Source of the DNA: Rhynchosporium graminicola
Taxonomy: Eukaryota; Ascomycota; Leotiomycetes; Helotiales; Ploettnerulaceae
Assembly: GCA_900074885.1 (NCBI GenBank)
Contig: FJUW01000004.1
Span: 372,001-436,000 of the forward strand
Direction of reading: 5' to 3'
Length of the DNA stretch: 64,000 nucleotides
In this document: piece by piece, positions 14,205 through 24,026 of the stretch
Layout of the letters: each line of letters begins with the position of its first letter
Position numbering within the stretch: the first letter of the stretch is position 1
The notes under the pieces: model-generated
The model's database searches: none
Told to the model about the DNA's origin: nothing
The model's input: only the letters and a program-made list of their open reading frames with translations
Position numbers and translations under genes: made by a program

Positions 14205-16045
14205 ATGCAGAGGAGTTGCCAATCCCAAACACGTCTCAGATTTTTCTGTGTGCCTTGCGGTAGAAATAGGCACGCTTCATTGGCAGTCCAGTCACGCAAC
14301 TACAGTATGGAAAGACGTCGGGAAGCAACGGCCAAGAGCAATAACTCCACTAATTCGTTCTTTAACTATACGTCCGGCAGGTGGCTGTAAGTGTATGAAT
14401 CTTGACCAGATGTTGATTGATCGTGCGCATCTACTAACTTTACAGTTACAATGAACATCTACGTCTATCAGAGAGGCAACTCTACTTCAACATACACGAG
14501 CTGTGCCACCTTATTGCCAAATCTGTTGGGCTACCCCACACCGACGTTGTACTTGTCAAAAAGCTCGCAGAGGGTGGATCGTACCGCATCTTTGAAGCAA
14601 CCTTCCGCAATGGGTTGAAGGCGATTGCACGTTTACCATATCCTTGTACTATTCCTCATAAATATGGCGTCGCTAGCGAAGTTGCCACTATGGAGTTTCT
14701 ACGCATGCATGGCATTCCGATTCCAAAGATCCTCGACTGGAGTTCATCAGCTTCTAATCGACTTGGGTCTGAATATATCATCATGGAGCGAGTTTCAGGG
14801 AGAGAGCTGGCAGATACATGGCATACTATGACATTCAACGAAAGGAGGGCGATTATTCATAAGATTGTTGATATAGAGAGGCTTTTGTTTGCTATTCGGT
14901 TTCCTGCAAGTGGCAGTATATTTTTCAAAGACTCCTTGGATCCAAATTTCGAGAGCGTGGATATGCCCAAAAACAAAAGCCTCCAAGATACAGGCAAATT
15001 CTGTATTGGACCCTCGACCGAGTATCTCTGGTGGTATCAGAAGCGAGATGAGCTCACTGCCAATCGCGGACCTTGTGAGCGCCCCAGTTATACATTTCCA
15101 TGCTACCTAACTAAGTAAAATCCAGGGAAGAAAAGTGAAGAGGTTTTGAAAGCAGTTGGGGAGAGGGAGATCCTATGGCTCCAACGATTCGGCGAGAAGC
15201 GGTATCCGCGGGAACCATTCTACAGGGAGCTTTATCATAACCAGAGGGTAGATCCACAGGTGCAGATCCGTCATCTATCAGACTACCTAAAGGTTGCTCC
15301 TCACCTCGTTCCAAAAGAGGACCAGCTAAATCTACCTACGATTCGTCATCCCGACCTCTCACCCAGCAATATCCTCATTTCCGACTGTGGCGACATCACT
15401 GGTATTATCGACTGGCAACATGCTACCATTCTTCCAATATTCTTACAAGCCAAAATCCCAAAGCATTTTCAGAATTATGGTGACGATGATTCCGAGAATT
15501 TCCGGCGCCCACAGCTTGCAGAAGATTTCGCCAACATGACGAGTAGCGAGAAGGAGTTAGAGATGGATCGATATCGGCGACGGCAAGTGCACTACTTCTA
15601 CCTTGGCTACACTAGCGAGCTTAACAAGGCTCATTTCCACGCGATGGGAAAGTATAACCTGGTTTTGAGGAACCAGCTTTATGATACTGCTGGCCGGCCA
15701 TGGGAAGGTGATAATACATCACTTCAAGCACAGTTGATTAAGATAATAGGCGAGTGGTCCGCAATTGCCTCAGAAGACAATTGCCCAATCAGTTACTCCC
15801 CAGCAGAAGTCGAAGAATGTCTCGACAGGGACGCCAAGCAGAACCGCGTTAATGAGCAGCTGCAGCATGTGCGCGATTTCATTGGGATCAACATTGACGG
15901 CCTAGTGATGAGTGAGGAATTTGAGAGTGCGAGAGCAAAGGCTGAACTTATCAAAACCGAGCTGGCAGAAGGGGCCGATACAGACGAAGAAAGGAGGGAG
16001 TTCACCAAACTTTGGCCTTTCCAAGATCACGAGGAAATAGATTGA
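14205..16045 (+). CDS. AIM9: AIM9-like mitochondrial APH/kinase-fold protein
   Basis: Three exons, 14205-14386, 14446-15074 and 15126-16045, give 576 residues. Introns of 59 and 51 nt have GTAAGT/GTGAGC donors and CTAAC branch sites. The start at 14205 adds an Arg/Ser-rich leader ending RNYS, typical of a mitochondrial presequence; the alternative Met at 14307 would lose it. FFNYTSGRWL at the start of the fold, AEGGSYRIF as a glycine-loop equivalent, the catalytic loop HPDLSPSN (His345, Asp347, Asn352) and the metal-binding IIDW (Asp366) place it in the aminoglycoside phosphotransferase/ChoK-like clan. The fungal group with this N-terminal motif is annotated as AIM9 (altered inheritance of mitochondria 9), whose substrate is unknown. 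The C terminus is acidic and helical. It follows P5CDH on the same strand; both products look mitochondrial, but co-regulation is not shown. Confidence 0.88.
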
Positions 16046-17726
16046 GTAAATGGAACTGATCAGCTGCAGTGGTGAAGATCATCCATAACAAGTGATACAA
16101 ATTGAGGAACTTGATCTGACGGCTACAAGTAAGATACAACGGAAAGCGTGCCTACTTTAGAGGCAAAGGCAGGTGCAAAGGAACAGTTCTCAGTAGCAAT
16201 TGAATGATCAGCTGACGGTGCCTTGTCAAATAGTTATATAAATAGAAAATTGTTAGAGGACGGGTTACTGACGGTTCCCGAAGCAGGACTTTCCTCGAGC
16301 TCCTTCTTAGTTACGTAAACAAAGTAAAAATACTTGATTCTAGCTTAAGATTCGGTACGACTATATCAAAAAACCTCTTTTTCACTTCAGTATAATTATA
16401 TAAAGAACTTTACATTTGGTCAAGTAAGTAAAAGTTCAGTCTAAGACAGTATGGCTAGTAGTATAACTTGGGGTTATCGAAGAGGGGTAGATCAAGAAGT
16501 TTTAGCTGTACCCCATATTCTGCTATTTGTAACTAATCTTAGCTCTTAAATTGGGCCCAGAGAAGAATTTTCCTGCTATAAACCCTGTAAATACCCGTTC
16601 TCTACTAATTCCTTCCGTATTATATCAGAGGGCTATCACCTGATCATTCCTTTGCTCCTGCGTTTGCCTCTGGGATAAGAAGCTACAAGCTGCAGCGTGA
16701 GCTAAGAAAAGGACAACAGCGCTCCCAATTTGGCTTGCATATGGTCTGAAATATGCTAAGCGTAGAAGCCCGGAGCTTACTCCGTAGATATCCCTTCGAT
16801 AGATAGTCGTTTGCACGCGAGTAATTGGGGCCTGGATTATACTATCGTGTGATACGAAGTACATATTCTCTTGCCTTATATAGGAATTTCTAATCAGATT
16901 GTCAGGAGATCCGAAATATCAAATTGGCCTTACATAGGTGGAAACCATATAATGGACTATTGAGGGGGTAGAAGCTCCGATTTTCTGACCTTTTTCGAGC
17001 CTTATTTATGAAGGCGAGCGCAGCGAAGTTCGTGCAAGTTCTCGCTGCGAAATATCACCTTTAAATTAGCGCTAAAAATGCGGGGCATATAGAATTTGAC
17101 TCGAATTATCCTCATAAACTAGCGGTCGACCAATTTTGAATTTCCGGGTGTGGAACATCTCTACGGAGTGACCGTCACTTGATGGTTCTTTTGCCACTGC
17201 ACTTGCCTATAAGGTACGTCTCTGTACCTACACTTGGTATCTCCGTAATTCTAAACCTGTCTACAGTAGGTAGGTTTACAGGGAAGTTTTGGTCAGAAAT
17301 ATCCCATGATATCACTCTTATCGGGCTCAGACCCACGGAGATAGCGAGTATGTTATTTAAATATGATATAATTGATTATTAAATCTCATAGGAATACCCC
17401 TAATACCCGGTTTGTCCGTAGATCTAAGCCTGGCGGTGCTGACTTCAAGGGTTGGCTCTAACCAAGAATCACCTGCAAACTTACTATAGACAGGTTTATA
17501 CTTACGGAGGAACCGAGTATCCCTCCTAAAGCAGGCTTTGCATCATCTTTCATGTATCGCAGTGGGTCAACTCTTGAAAGGAAATTCCCTGTCCTCAAGG
17601 AAGTATGTGACCTTGCTAATAATCTATATATACTTCTCCTGGACATTATAAACCAAAAAAAAACTCCTCTCCAAGGCCAAATCCATCTTCGCAGAATTAG
17701 CCGATTCATCCTCCCAGAAATCCACC
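16046..17726. other. AT-rich spacer with old inverted repeats
   Basis: No gene recognised. The segment from about 16230 to 17450 is AT-rich and may be a decayed mobile element. Two structures are visible: an 8-bp perfect hairpin CGCAGCGA/TCGCTGCG (17019-17026 and 17042-17049), and a pair of diverged arms of about 50 bp in inverted order (17232-17281 and 17471-17518, both around AAACCTGTCTA and CTCCGTAA). The last 200 bp are presumably the GH5 promoter and 5' UTR. Confidence 0.5.
17232..17518. repeat. Diverged inverted repeat, possible decayed MITE
   Basis: The left arm and the reverse complement of the right arm share CTCCGTAA followed closely by TAAACCTGTCTA, with scattered mismatches and a 4-bp indel over about 50 bp. 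About 190 bp separate the arms. No target-site duplication could be fixed. Confidence 0.45.
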
Positions 17727-19599
17727 ATGTCGACCAACCAAGCTTCCACAATTAGTGCACCAACAGCCACCGATGTCCTCCGCTACCGGTACCACTGGGG
17801 CACGAACCTTGGATCAATTTTCGTGCTGGAGAAATGGCTTTCAGGATCCATGTTCCCAGCGAATTCGACTGGAAACCACGAACTCGCGGCTGTGACAGCC
17901 TCCGTCCAGGAAATCGGCCTTGAGGCGGCAAAGGCGAAATGGGAAGCCCATTGGAAAGAAGCAGTCAGTGAGGACGAGTTCGACTGGCTAGTCAAAGAGG
18001 CTAGGTGTACCAGTATCAGATTACCCATTGGGTTCTTTACTCTGGGCGAGGAGGTACGTGTCGAAGCCAAAATCCTCTTCTTTTCAATGTCCTCTTATTT
18101 TGTTGCGACTTCACTTGGTACCATGACAGAACGATAAAGAAGAACTTCTCAATGTCGTGAGATCTCCGAGGAACATCACTTTTGATTTTCTGGGTATGAT
18201 GAGAAGGCATATTTCAATGTCCTAAGATCTTCCCTCAAGGGATAAGGAGACGCTTCTTAATGCCCTAAGATCTTCTAGTGTCACTTCTTATTCTTCCCTA
18301 AGACGACACGGAACAGTTTCCAAATTTCCTCGAATCTTTTTGGGAAAAGTCTTACCCTTCTTCTAAGACGATAGGAAGTTGCTAACTCCCCATCGCGTAT
18401 AGTGGTGTAAAGGGACGAAATTTGAAAGTGTTGCGGGTGTGTATACGAATGCATGGACTGCTGTCAAGGAATTTGTGGAAAGGGCCAGAGGACGGGGGAT
18501 TGGTGTTTTGTTGGACTTTCACTTCGTTTATGGAGGGGCTAATGGGGATGCTCATGGCTCCGCTACCGGTAGAGCGGACCTCTGGGGGAACGCAACGAAT
18601 CTGGAGAGGATGAAGGAGGCTCTAGGGTGGATTGCTAAAGAGGCAAAAGACATGGACGGGGTTATTGGGTTGCAGCTTGTTAATGAAGCGGTGCGCAACG
18701 CAGAGGGGATGTACCAGTTCTATGAAGATGTCATTACAGAGATTGCGAGGTGGGATGAGACTCTTCCGATTTATATCTCTAATGCATGGGATCTGAGTAC
18801 TGCGTTGGATTGGACGATTGAGAGGAGAGCTTTGGGTGTACCGAAGAACCCTGTGGTGGTTGACACACATCGCTATTACACTTTTAGCGATGAGGATCGG
18901 AGCCAGAGTCCTCAGCAGATTATCGGACGGATAGGAAGCGAGCTTGAGGAGTTGGACGGGAGAGAGGGGAGTGTAGCAGATAAAAAAGATGCTCAATTGA
19001 TCGTTGGAGAGTGGAGTTGTGTTCTTGATACGAAGACTTGGGCGAGAGTTACTCCGGAAGAGAGAGTTGGGCTAGTAACTCAATTTGGGCGAGTTCAAAG
19101 CCAAAGGTGGCAGCAGAGAGCTGGAGGAAGTTTTTTCTGGACATTCAAAATGGATTGGATGGACGGTGGAGAATGGGGATTTGCAGAGCAGTCAAAGAAA
19201 CACAATATCGTTCCCCCTGAGTACCTCGCACTACCGGCTCAGGAAGTCAGGGATCGAATTAGTGCTGCGGAAGCCAACAGAGGAGCATTGGCGCAGACTG
19301 CCAGGCAAAGCCACGAGGAATACTGGAACCGGACGGCGCCTGGAAATTCCTTTGATTATCAGCTTTATAGCGATGGGTGGAACATTGGGTTCTCTGATGC
19401 GCAGACGTTTTTCGGCATGAGGAGTCAGGCCGGTTTGGGTGCGAGCGTTGCCGCCGAAGGAGGAGATAAGATTGGGTTGTTGGAGATCTGGGTAGAGAAG
19501 AGGCTCTTCGAGTCAGGTCAGACAGGAGACTCTGTGTGGATTTGGGAGCAAGGATTTCGAGCTGGTATTGGGGGGTCAAACCAGCTTGTCGGGATGTGA
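17727..19599 (+). CDS. GH5 family glucan 1,3-beta-glucosidase-like protein, intracellular type
   Basis: Two exons, 17727-18053 and 18403-19599, give 507 residues. The join is in phase 0 (donor GTACGT, branch GCTAAC, acceptor TATAG). The (beta/alpha)8 fold of exo-beta-1,3-glucanases is recognisable: SIRLPIGFFTLG, VYTNAW, GIGVLLDFH, LVNEAV with acid/base Glu204, VDTHRYY, and VGEWS with nucleophile Glu312. FFWTFKMDW closes the fold, and about 150 further residues follow. There is no signal peptide or membrane segment, unlike secreted Exg1. Length and domain plan fit the intracellular group of yeast YBR056W and S. pombe Exg3. In this family the reaction is hydrolysis of beta-1,3-linked glucose from non-reducing ends; the real substrate of the intracellular group is uncertain. 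The 349-nt intron is unusually long and contains internal repeats. A MITE lies directly downstream. Confidence 0.88.
18054..18402 (+). repeat. Long GH5 intron with degenerate internal repeats
   Basis: Within the intron, three copies close to TTCWCAATGTCSTAAGATCTTC recur at about 18147, 18213 and 18255. Shorter relatives ending in CCTAAGACGA or TTCTAAGACGA follow at about 18295 and 18360, and a TTCAATGTCCTC copy lies near 18085. Spacing is 40-65 bp. The intron keeps a canonical GTACGT donor, GCTAAC branch and TATAG acceptor. Confidence 0.65.
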
Positions 19600-19619
19600 G
19601 AGAACGAGAGGCTCAATTC

Positions 19620-20020
19620 GGAATCGATTATTCGGGCATGAGGCCACAAGGCACAGACGCATAGCATACCAATTCCTGTACATGCCGCTTTTATTTGCTT
19701 AAGAATTGACTTAGAGAAATCGTACGAAAGTAGGGATAAGGGTCTACTCTAGCACTTCCATAATAACGAAACTACGCCTGATAAATAATTTGAAAAGAGT
19801 AACTTTGTTAGTTATAATAGGTTTAACTATTCGAATGCTCTGCTAAATAATTTAATAGCGTAAAAGGTAGTAGTTTTGACGAGGAAAATAAGTATTAGAG
19901 AGGGTGTAACCTCGCTTAATTTATCGCGATAAGGTAGCATGCCTGTGCTTTCATGCCTGATGCAGGGCTGATTTCAGGTGTGTGTATGCCTTGTGGCCTC
20001 ATGCCCGAATAATCGATTCC
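19620..20020. mobile_element. Non-autonomous hAT-like MITE (401 bp)
   Basis: Perfect 34-bp terminal inverted repeats lie at 19620-19653 and 19987-20020, each beginning GGAATCGATTATTCGGGCAT. Flanking direct copies of CTCAATTC (19612-19619 and 20021-20028) are an 8-bp target-site duplication, as made by hAT transposases. The interior has no open frame, so it depends on a transposase supplied elsewhere. The interior is AT-rich with repeated CATGCCTG near the right end. The intact arms and clean duplication suggest a recent insertion. It lies 20 bp after the GH5 stop codon, probably within the 3' UTR. Confidence 0.85.
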
Positions 20021-20028
20021 CTCAATTC

Positions 20029-21025
20029 GAGGCTTTGTAAATTCGTCTCCGGTGAAGCCAGAACTGACTTTGGGACTGTACACTAAGTGGACCGCTTAAA
20101 CCCTAAAACTTACAATAGCTTGGTCATAGTAATTTCAGAAAAGTGCTTCATGATTGTGACTCAAGAGGTAACCTACCTAATGTCGTGCAACAACTGTGTG
20201 ACATCAGTAGTATAAGAGTGAGAATCTAAAGTCACGAAACTCTCTATGACTTTGACATGATAAATCGGGCCCAGGAGATCGTCTATGGCTTTGACTACTG
20301 TAATAATCAAAACACATCAGTGATATTGACCGATAGTGATCGAAGTCCCTGTGGTGTTAGTATATTAGAAGAAATCCCTGATCCTCCTGTTATCGGATTT
20401 TACATAGATAATAGGCTAACTGTCTCGAATCCCTGAAAAAGGAACAGATTGATCGTTCTGAAATCCATGGAAAGGTCGCCGTTGAAGAGTAATCAGCTCA
20501 AGCCAAGACTGCTCCGCTCCGCTCCGCTCCGCTCGGAGCGAAGAGAAGCGAATCTCAAAAGGGACTACGGAGGTGTGATCTCTAGCATGGGTGCGAAAGA
20601 TTCCACGGGTCGCAATCCTCTTCCCTGAGTGGACGAATAGATTAAACCCCCCAACTACTCAGATACCAATCATTTGCAGCACCTGCGCACGCGACAGCGT
20701 CCAAAGGCACCCTGATATCTCACGGCCAGGATGAAGATCAAAGTTTCGAGTATTCGTACGGTAGGTCTCAGGATAGCCCACCAGGTGAGTGCCACAAGTA
20801 CAGTTACACTCGTTTCTTCACTACCTGAACGTTTCCTTCTCTTTCATGCCTTCTGTCAACTTTCCCAAGCGTACCTGATATCTTGCTTCATTTTCCCCTC
20901 TCTCGAACGTCGCTTTGCGGCTTTATCGTCTTTATCCAGGAGTACCTACAGACAGGCATACGTGAAGGACCGAGGGGAACACTCAATAGCGCACGAGACA
21001 CTTGATCCACGGAACCAGAGACGAA
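20029..21025. other. Spacer and probable bHLH promoter
   Basis: About 1 kb without a supported gene. It contains a (GCTCC)4 run at 20511-20535 that folds back on the adjoining CGGAGCG. The stretch 20815-20940 is pyrimidine-rich, as in many fungal promoters and 5' leaders. Short open frames here do not continue into the bHLH frame. Confidence 0.5.
20511..20540. repeat. (GCTCC)4 repeat with fold-back
   Basis: Four GCTCC units followed by GCTCGGAGCG. The last units can pair with the GGAGC that follows. It lies about 490 bp upstream of the bHLH start codon. Confidence 0.7.
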
Positions 21026-22207
21026 ATGCCTCGTCCTCAGCAACCTCCTACACCTGCCTCTTCGACAGAGATCAAGAGCAAAGATGAATCACAATTCCAG
21101 ACTATACAGATGTCTTTCGAACTTCCTCCTCCTGCTGTAGCAGGCTCACAACCGTCCAGCGCGTCCTCGGGAAAGTCGTCCTCGGCCTCATCATACAATC
21201 CTACCTCTCCCAAGTCTCCTGCTATTCCAGCAAGTGAAGCGGTCAAGATCCGTCGACGATCATCCGTTGCTCAAGGTTCGGCAGTAAAAGACGTGTTTGC
21301 TCTTCCGCCTCCACCAACAAGATCACGAAAGATCATACAGATGAAGCCTCGAGGACAACAGGAAGATGAGGAGGGATACCATGAAGTTCAGAAACCTGCT
21401 TCCGGGAAGACGGCTGCGGCTGCAACTAAGAAGAAGCAGCCATCTGCTACAAGTGTTGCGGGTAGAAAGATAGCAAGGAAGACAGCACATAGTCTGATTG
21501 AGCGTCGGAGAAGGTCAAAGATGAATGAGGAGTTTGGCGTCTTGAAAGATTTGATACCAGCTTGCACCGGAGAGATGCACAAACTGGCTATTCTGCAGGT
21601 ATGTTGCGACGAATGTAACAGTAAACATCTTCTCTCGCTGACATGATTCAAGGCATCTATCGATTATGTGCGGTACCTCGAGGATTGTGTCTCCAAACTC
21701 AAGGCAGAGAACAACCGAACCAATGCAACACCAAGTACCGAGCACTTTATCTTACCTCCACCAGCAAGTCGAGGTTCTTACGGTACACCTCGTCAATACC
21801 ATCCATATGACGACCAGGAGGATGTCGAAATGGAAGGCTCAGAACAAGCCTCCCAAGCCTATTCGACCCCAGTCCCAAGCTCCAACCGTCCTTCGGCATC
21901 ACCAGCACTTATCCCCCAAGATTCTCGAAATCGTCAAGATTCATACTCCTCCGTCTCTACAGATCATCGCCACTATAGCTTCAGTACATCTAATACAACT
22001 TCACCAGCTCTTGGGCCTGTCGCGTACGATTATGCCCGGAGTGTGGCGTCAGCTGGTTCGGCCTTGACGAGTCCGGCATTGTTGCCGCAGCGAGACCTGG
22101 ACCAAGAAGCGACTGCTGCCTTGTTGATGCTCAATACCGATCGCAGAGGTACACATAGCAGTCTTGGTGGGCGAGGTATGAGCGTGAAGGATCTTCTAAG
22201 TACATAA
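21026..22207 (+). CDS. bHLH transcription factor, Esc1-type
   Basis: Two exons, 21026-21598 and 21653-22207, give 375 residues. The 54-nt intron (GTATGT...TTCAAG) falls in phase 0 inside helix 2, between LAILQ and ASIDYVRYLE. The bHLH domain is at about 148-207. Its basic region ARKTAHSLIERRRRSK places His155, Glu159 and Arg163 at the class B reading positions, which predicts binding to CACGTG-type E-boxes as a dimer. Resemblance is closest to the fungal group around S. pombe Esc1. The N terminus is Ser/Pro-rich and disordered with a basic patch (VKIRRRSS). The C-terminal half is Ser/Pro/Tyr-rich, ending in MSVKDLLST, a short conserved-looking tail. The start is the first ATG in frame. Target genes cannot be read from the sequence. 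It is the last gene before the repeat-rich zone. Confidence 0.9.
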
Positions 22208-23307
22208 AATGGTGGCTTCTTCATATCATGATAAATCGAGATGTCTAATGTTTTGCTTTGTGGTACGGCGTTTGATGTGGCAAAGTGTTTGTTCATGCAA
22301 GTAACTGCTGTAAAAATGATGATTATACTCTCTTTCATGATTATACAATAAATCTTGAAATTGAACTACCACGATCGAGACAGGCTTCCCGGGAGGTGCA
22401 GAACGGCTTTCAGCATTATGATCAGAAGCAGTTCCGTCTCAGAGTTAATTATAGTGTTTTTATATTCTTTTAGACTAGCTTATATGCTTTTGCTTTTGCT
22501 TAGAAGATAATAAAAAGGCTTTTATTTCTATACTCTTACTATATACATCGATTATATGCTTTTAAAAAATTAAACATAAACATGTCTAAATTATATACTT
22601 CTTTATCTTTTTATCGCTCTCTTTGACTCATATTCTGTTTTAGAAATATATATAGGGTACATTAAGCAGTAACTAATCAGAAAGGAACGTTTAGATAAAG
22701 CGTATAAAAATTTGATTAATAAGCCTTAAGCCAAGCGCAATTTATTTAGTTTAGGCTTTCTCTTAGTTAAAAGAATAACTAATTCTATTATTCTCAATTA
22801 CGTACGTACAAGTGACCTCTAGAGCTATGTGCGGTATTATACGACATCTTTTTAATTCGAGATCCGCGTAGGCTGTATGGCTTTTACTTCGAATATCTTG
22901 TCGTTATCCGGCTGATTATTGATTTTATTTTTTACTACGTGAGAGGTATACTAAGCGGGGGAAACCCTCCTCAAGTATTACATATATATATAACTAGTCG
23001 AAACCCAGGGCTATATAAACCTGCCTCCTCGAGGCTTCCTTAAGTATCCGGGCTTATAATCCCTCTTTAAAAAGGAACTACCCTTAAGAGAGCGAGCCGG
23101 GGCACTCCTCCGAAACCCTCAGATTACGTATCACTCCCCTTGACTAGTCGTGACGAGGTATCTAAATAGCGACTTCGAACGTAGGCTCCGCTAGGTAATA
23201 TAGAGTCGCTACTTACTTGGAAGAGAGAAGTATGCTATTCCATCGAGGCATATTTGAATCCCGATTCCTCTGCGCGCCTCCTATACCTCTATATATACCT
23301 AAGTTGC
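22208..23307. other. Transition into RIP-degraded, TA-rich zone
   Basis: To about 22480 the sequence is an ordinary 3' flank. Beyond that TA dinucleotides dominate and CA/TG become scarce, and all frames are blocked by stops. The segment 22900-23300 keeps some GC-rich pieces and is probably a mixture of small LTR and transposon fragments that I cannot classify. Confidence 0.6.
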
Positions 23308-23571
23308 TATGACGACAGCTTACCTGAATGTCACATGAGGAGAAGGATAGATACCGGGGCCTAAGTTCATAAGTATCACAAGTATCCCGGTATAACTAGT
23401 ATCCGACTCGGTATATTATCAGACTAGTACTAGTATATATATAAGGTACCTTATACTCTATATCTCTTCTTTTTCTTTCTTATCTTCTTATTTCCTTAGT
23501 AGTAGACTATATAAGATCGCTCTTAGCTTTCCTACTTATTTGATCCTTACTCGTATACCGCCTTAAGTCTT
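23308..23571 (+). mobile_element. D-family LTR (solo or remnant), plus orientation
   Basis: About 264 bp that align, reverse-complemented, with the 268-bp LTRs of element D (56930-57197). It opens with GACGACAGCTTACCTGAATG and ends with ACCGCCTTAAGTCTT. The extreme 3' end is missing and runs straight into a second partial copy. Confidence 0.75.
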
Positions 23572-23663
23572 TATGACGACAGCTTACCTGTGACGACAGC
23601 TTACCTGAATATCACATAAGGAGAAGGATAGATACTAGGGCCTAAGTTTATAAGTATTATAAG
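23572..23663 (+). mobile_element. Partial second D-family LTR
   Basis: Repeats the first 75 bp or so of the D LTR. Its first 17 bp are duplicated in tandem (GACGACAGCTTACCTG twice). It is cut off by the start of the element B LTR at 23664; no continuation was found on the far side. Confidence 0.65.
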
Positions 23664-24026
23664 TGTGACGGGTTGCACCCTGTGACGGGAGCAGCGATAA
23701 GCAACTACTCCGCCAACTGACCAAAAGGTACTTTGAACTGAATGTAATCAGTTCAGCTTATCAGGTATAAGTAGGGGGAAGGCCATTGGCTTTGTCAGGG
23801 GGTAACCGTTACCCCGTGACACACCCGTTAGTATGCTTAACGCCTGAGGCGTCTACGCTAGTACCTGACGTATTATCGTACGTGTTCTAATGCTACTGCC
23901 ACTAGCGGCCGCGGTATTATCTTTCCTTCGAAGGGAAACCCTTATTCTTTCCTTCCCTCCTTAGTTAATTCTCCTTATAATATAGACGAGCTTTTATATT
24001 ATATACTTTATATCTGCCCTATGATA
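23664..24026 (+). mobile_element. 5' LTR of Gypsy element B, interrupted by solo LTR C
   Basis: Begins TGTGACGGGTTGCACCC and ends TGATA, a RIP-type variant of TGACA. Without the 141-bp insertion it is about 217 bp, the same as the 3' LTR at 29361-29577. It contains the GCGGCCGCGG motif shared by all B LTRs. Confidence 0.85.
23681..23821 (+). mobile_element. 141-bp solo LTR (family C) nested in the B LTR
   Basis: Starts TGTGACGGGAGC, ends CCCCGTGACA, and is flanked by the 5-bp duplication CACCC (23676-23680 and 23822-23826). It contains the palindrome GGTAACCGTTACC. It has normal CA/TG content while its surroundings are RIP-degraded, so it appears younger. No internal region or second LTR is present. 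Confidence 0.85.

Noticed and set aside
15793..16008. Minus-strand frame opposite the AIM9-like gene
   Set aside because: Ser/Ala-rich shadow of the acidic, helical C terminus of the plus-strand protein.
23213..23290. tRNA-like T-arm (TTTGAATCCCG)
   Set aside because: No acceptor, D or anticodon stem could be paired around it.
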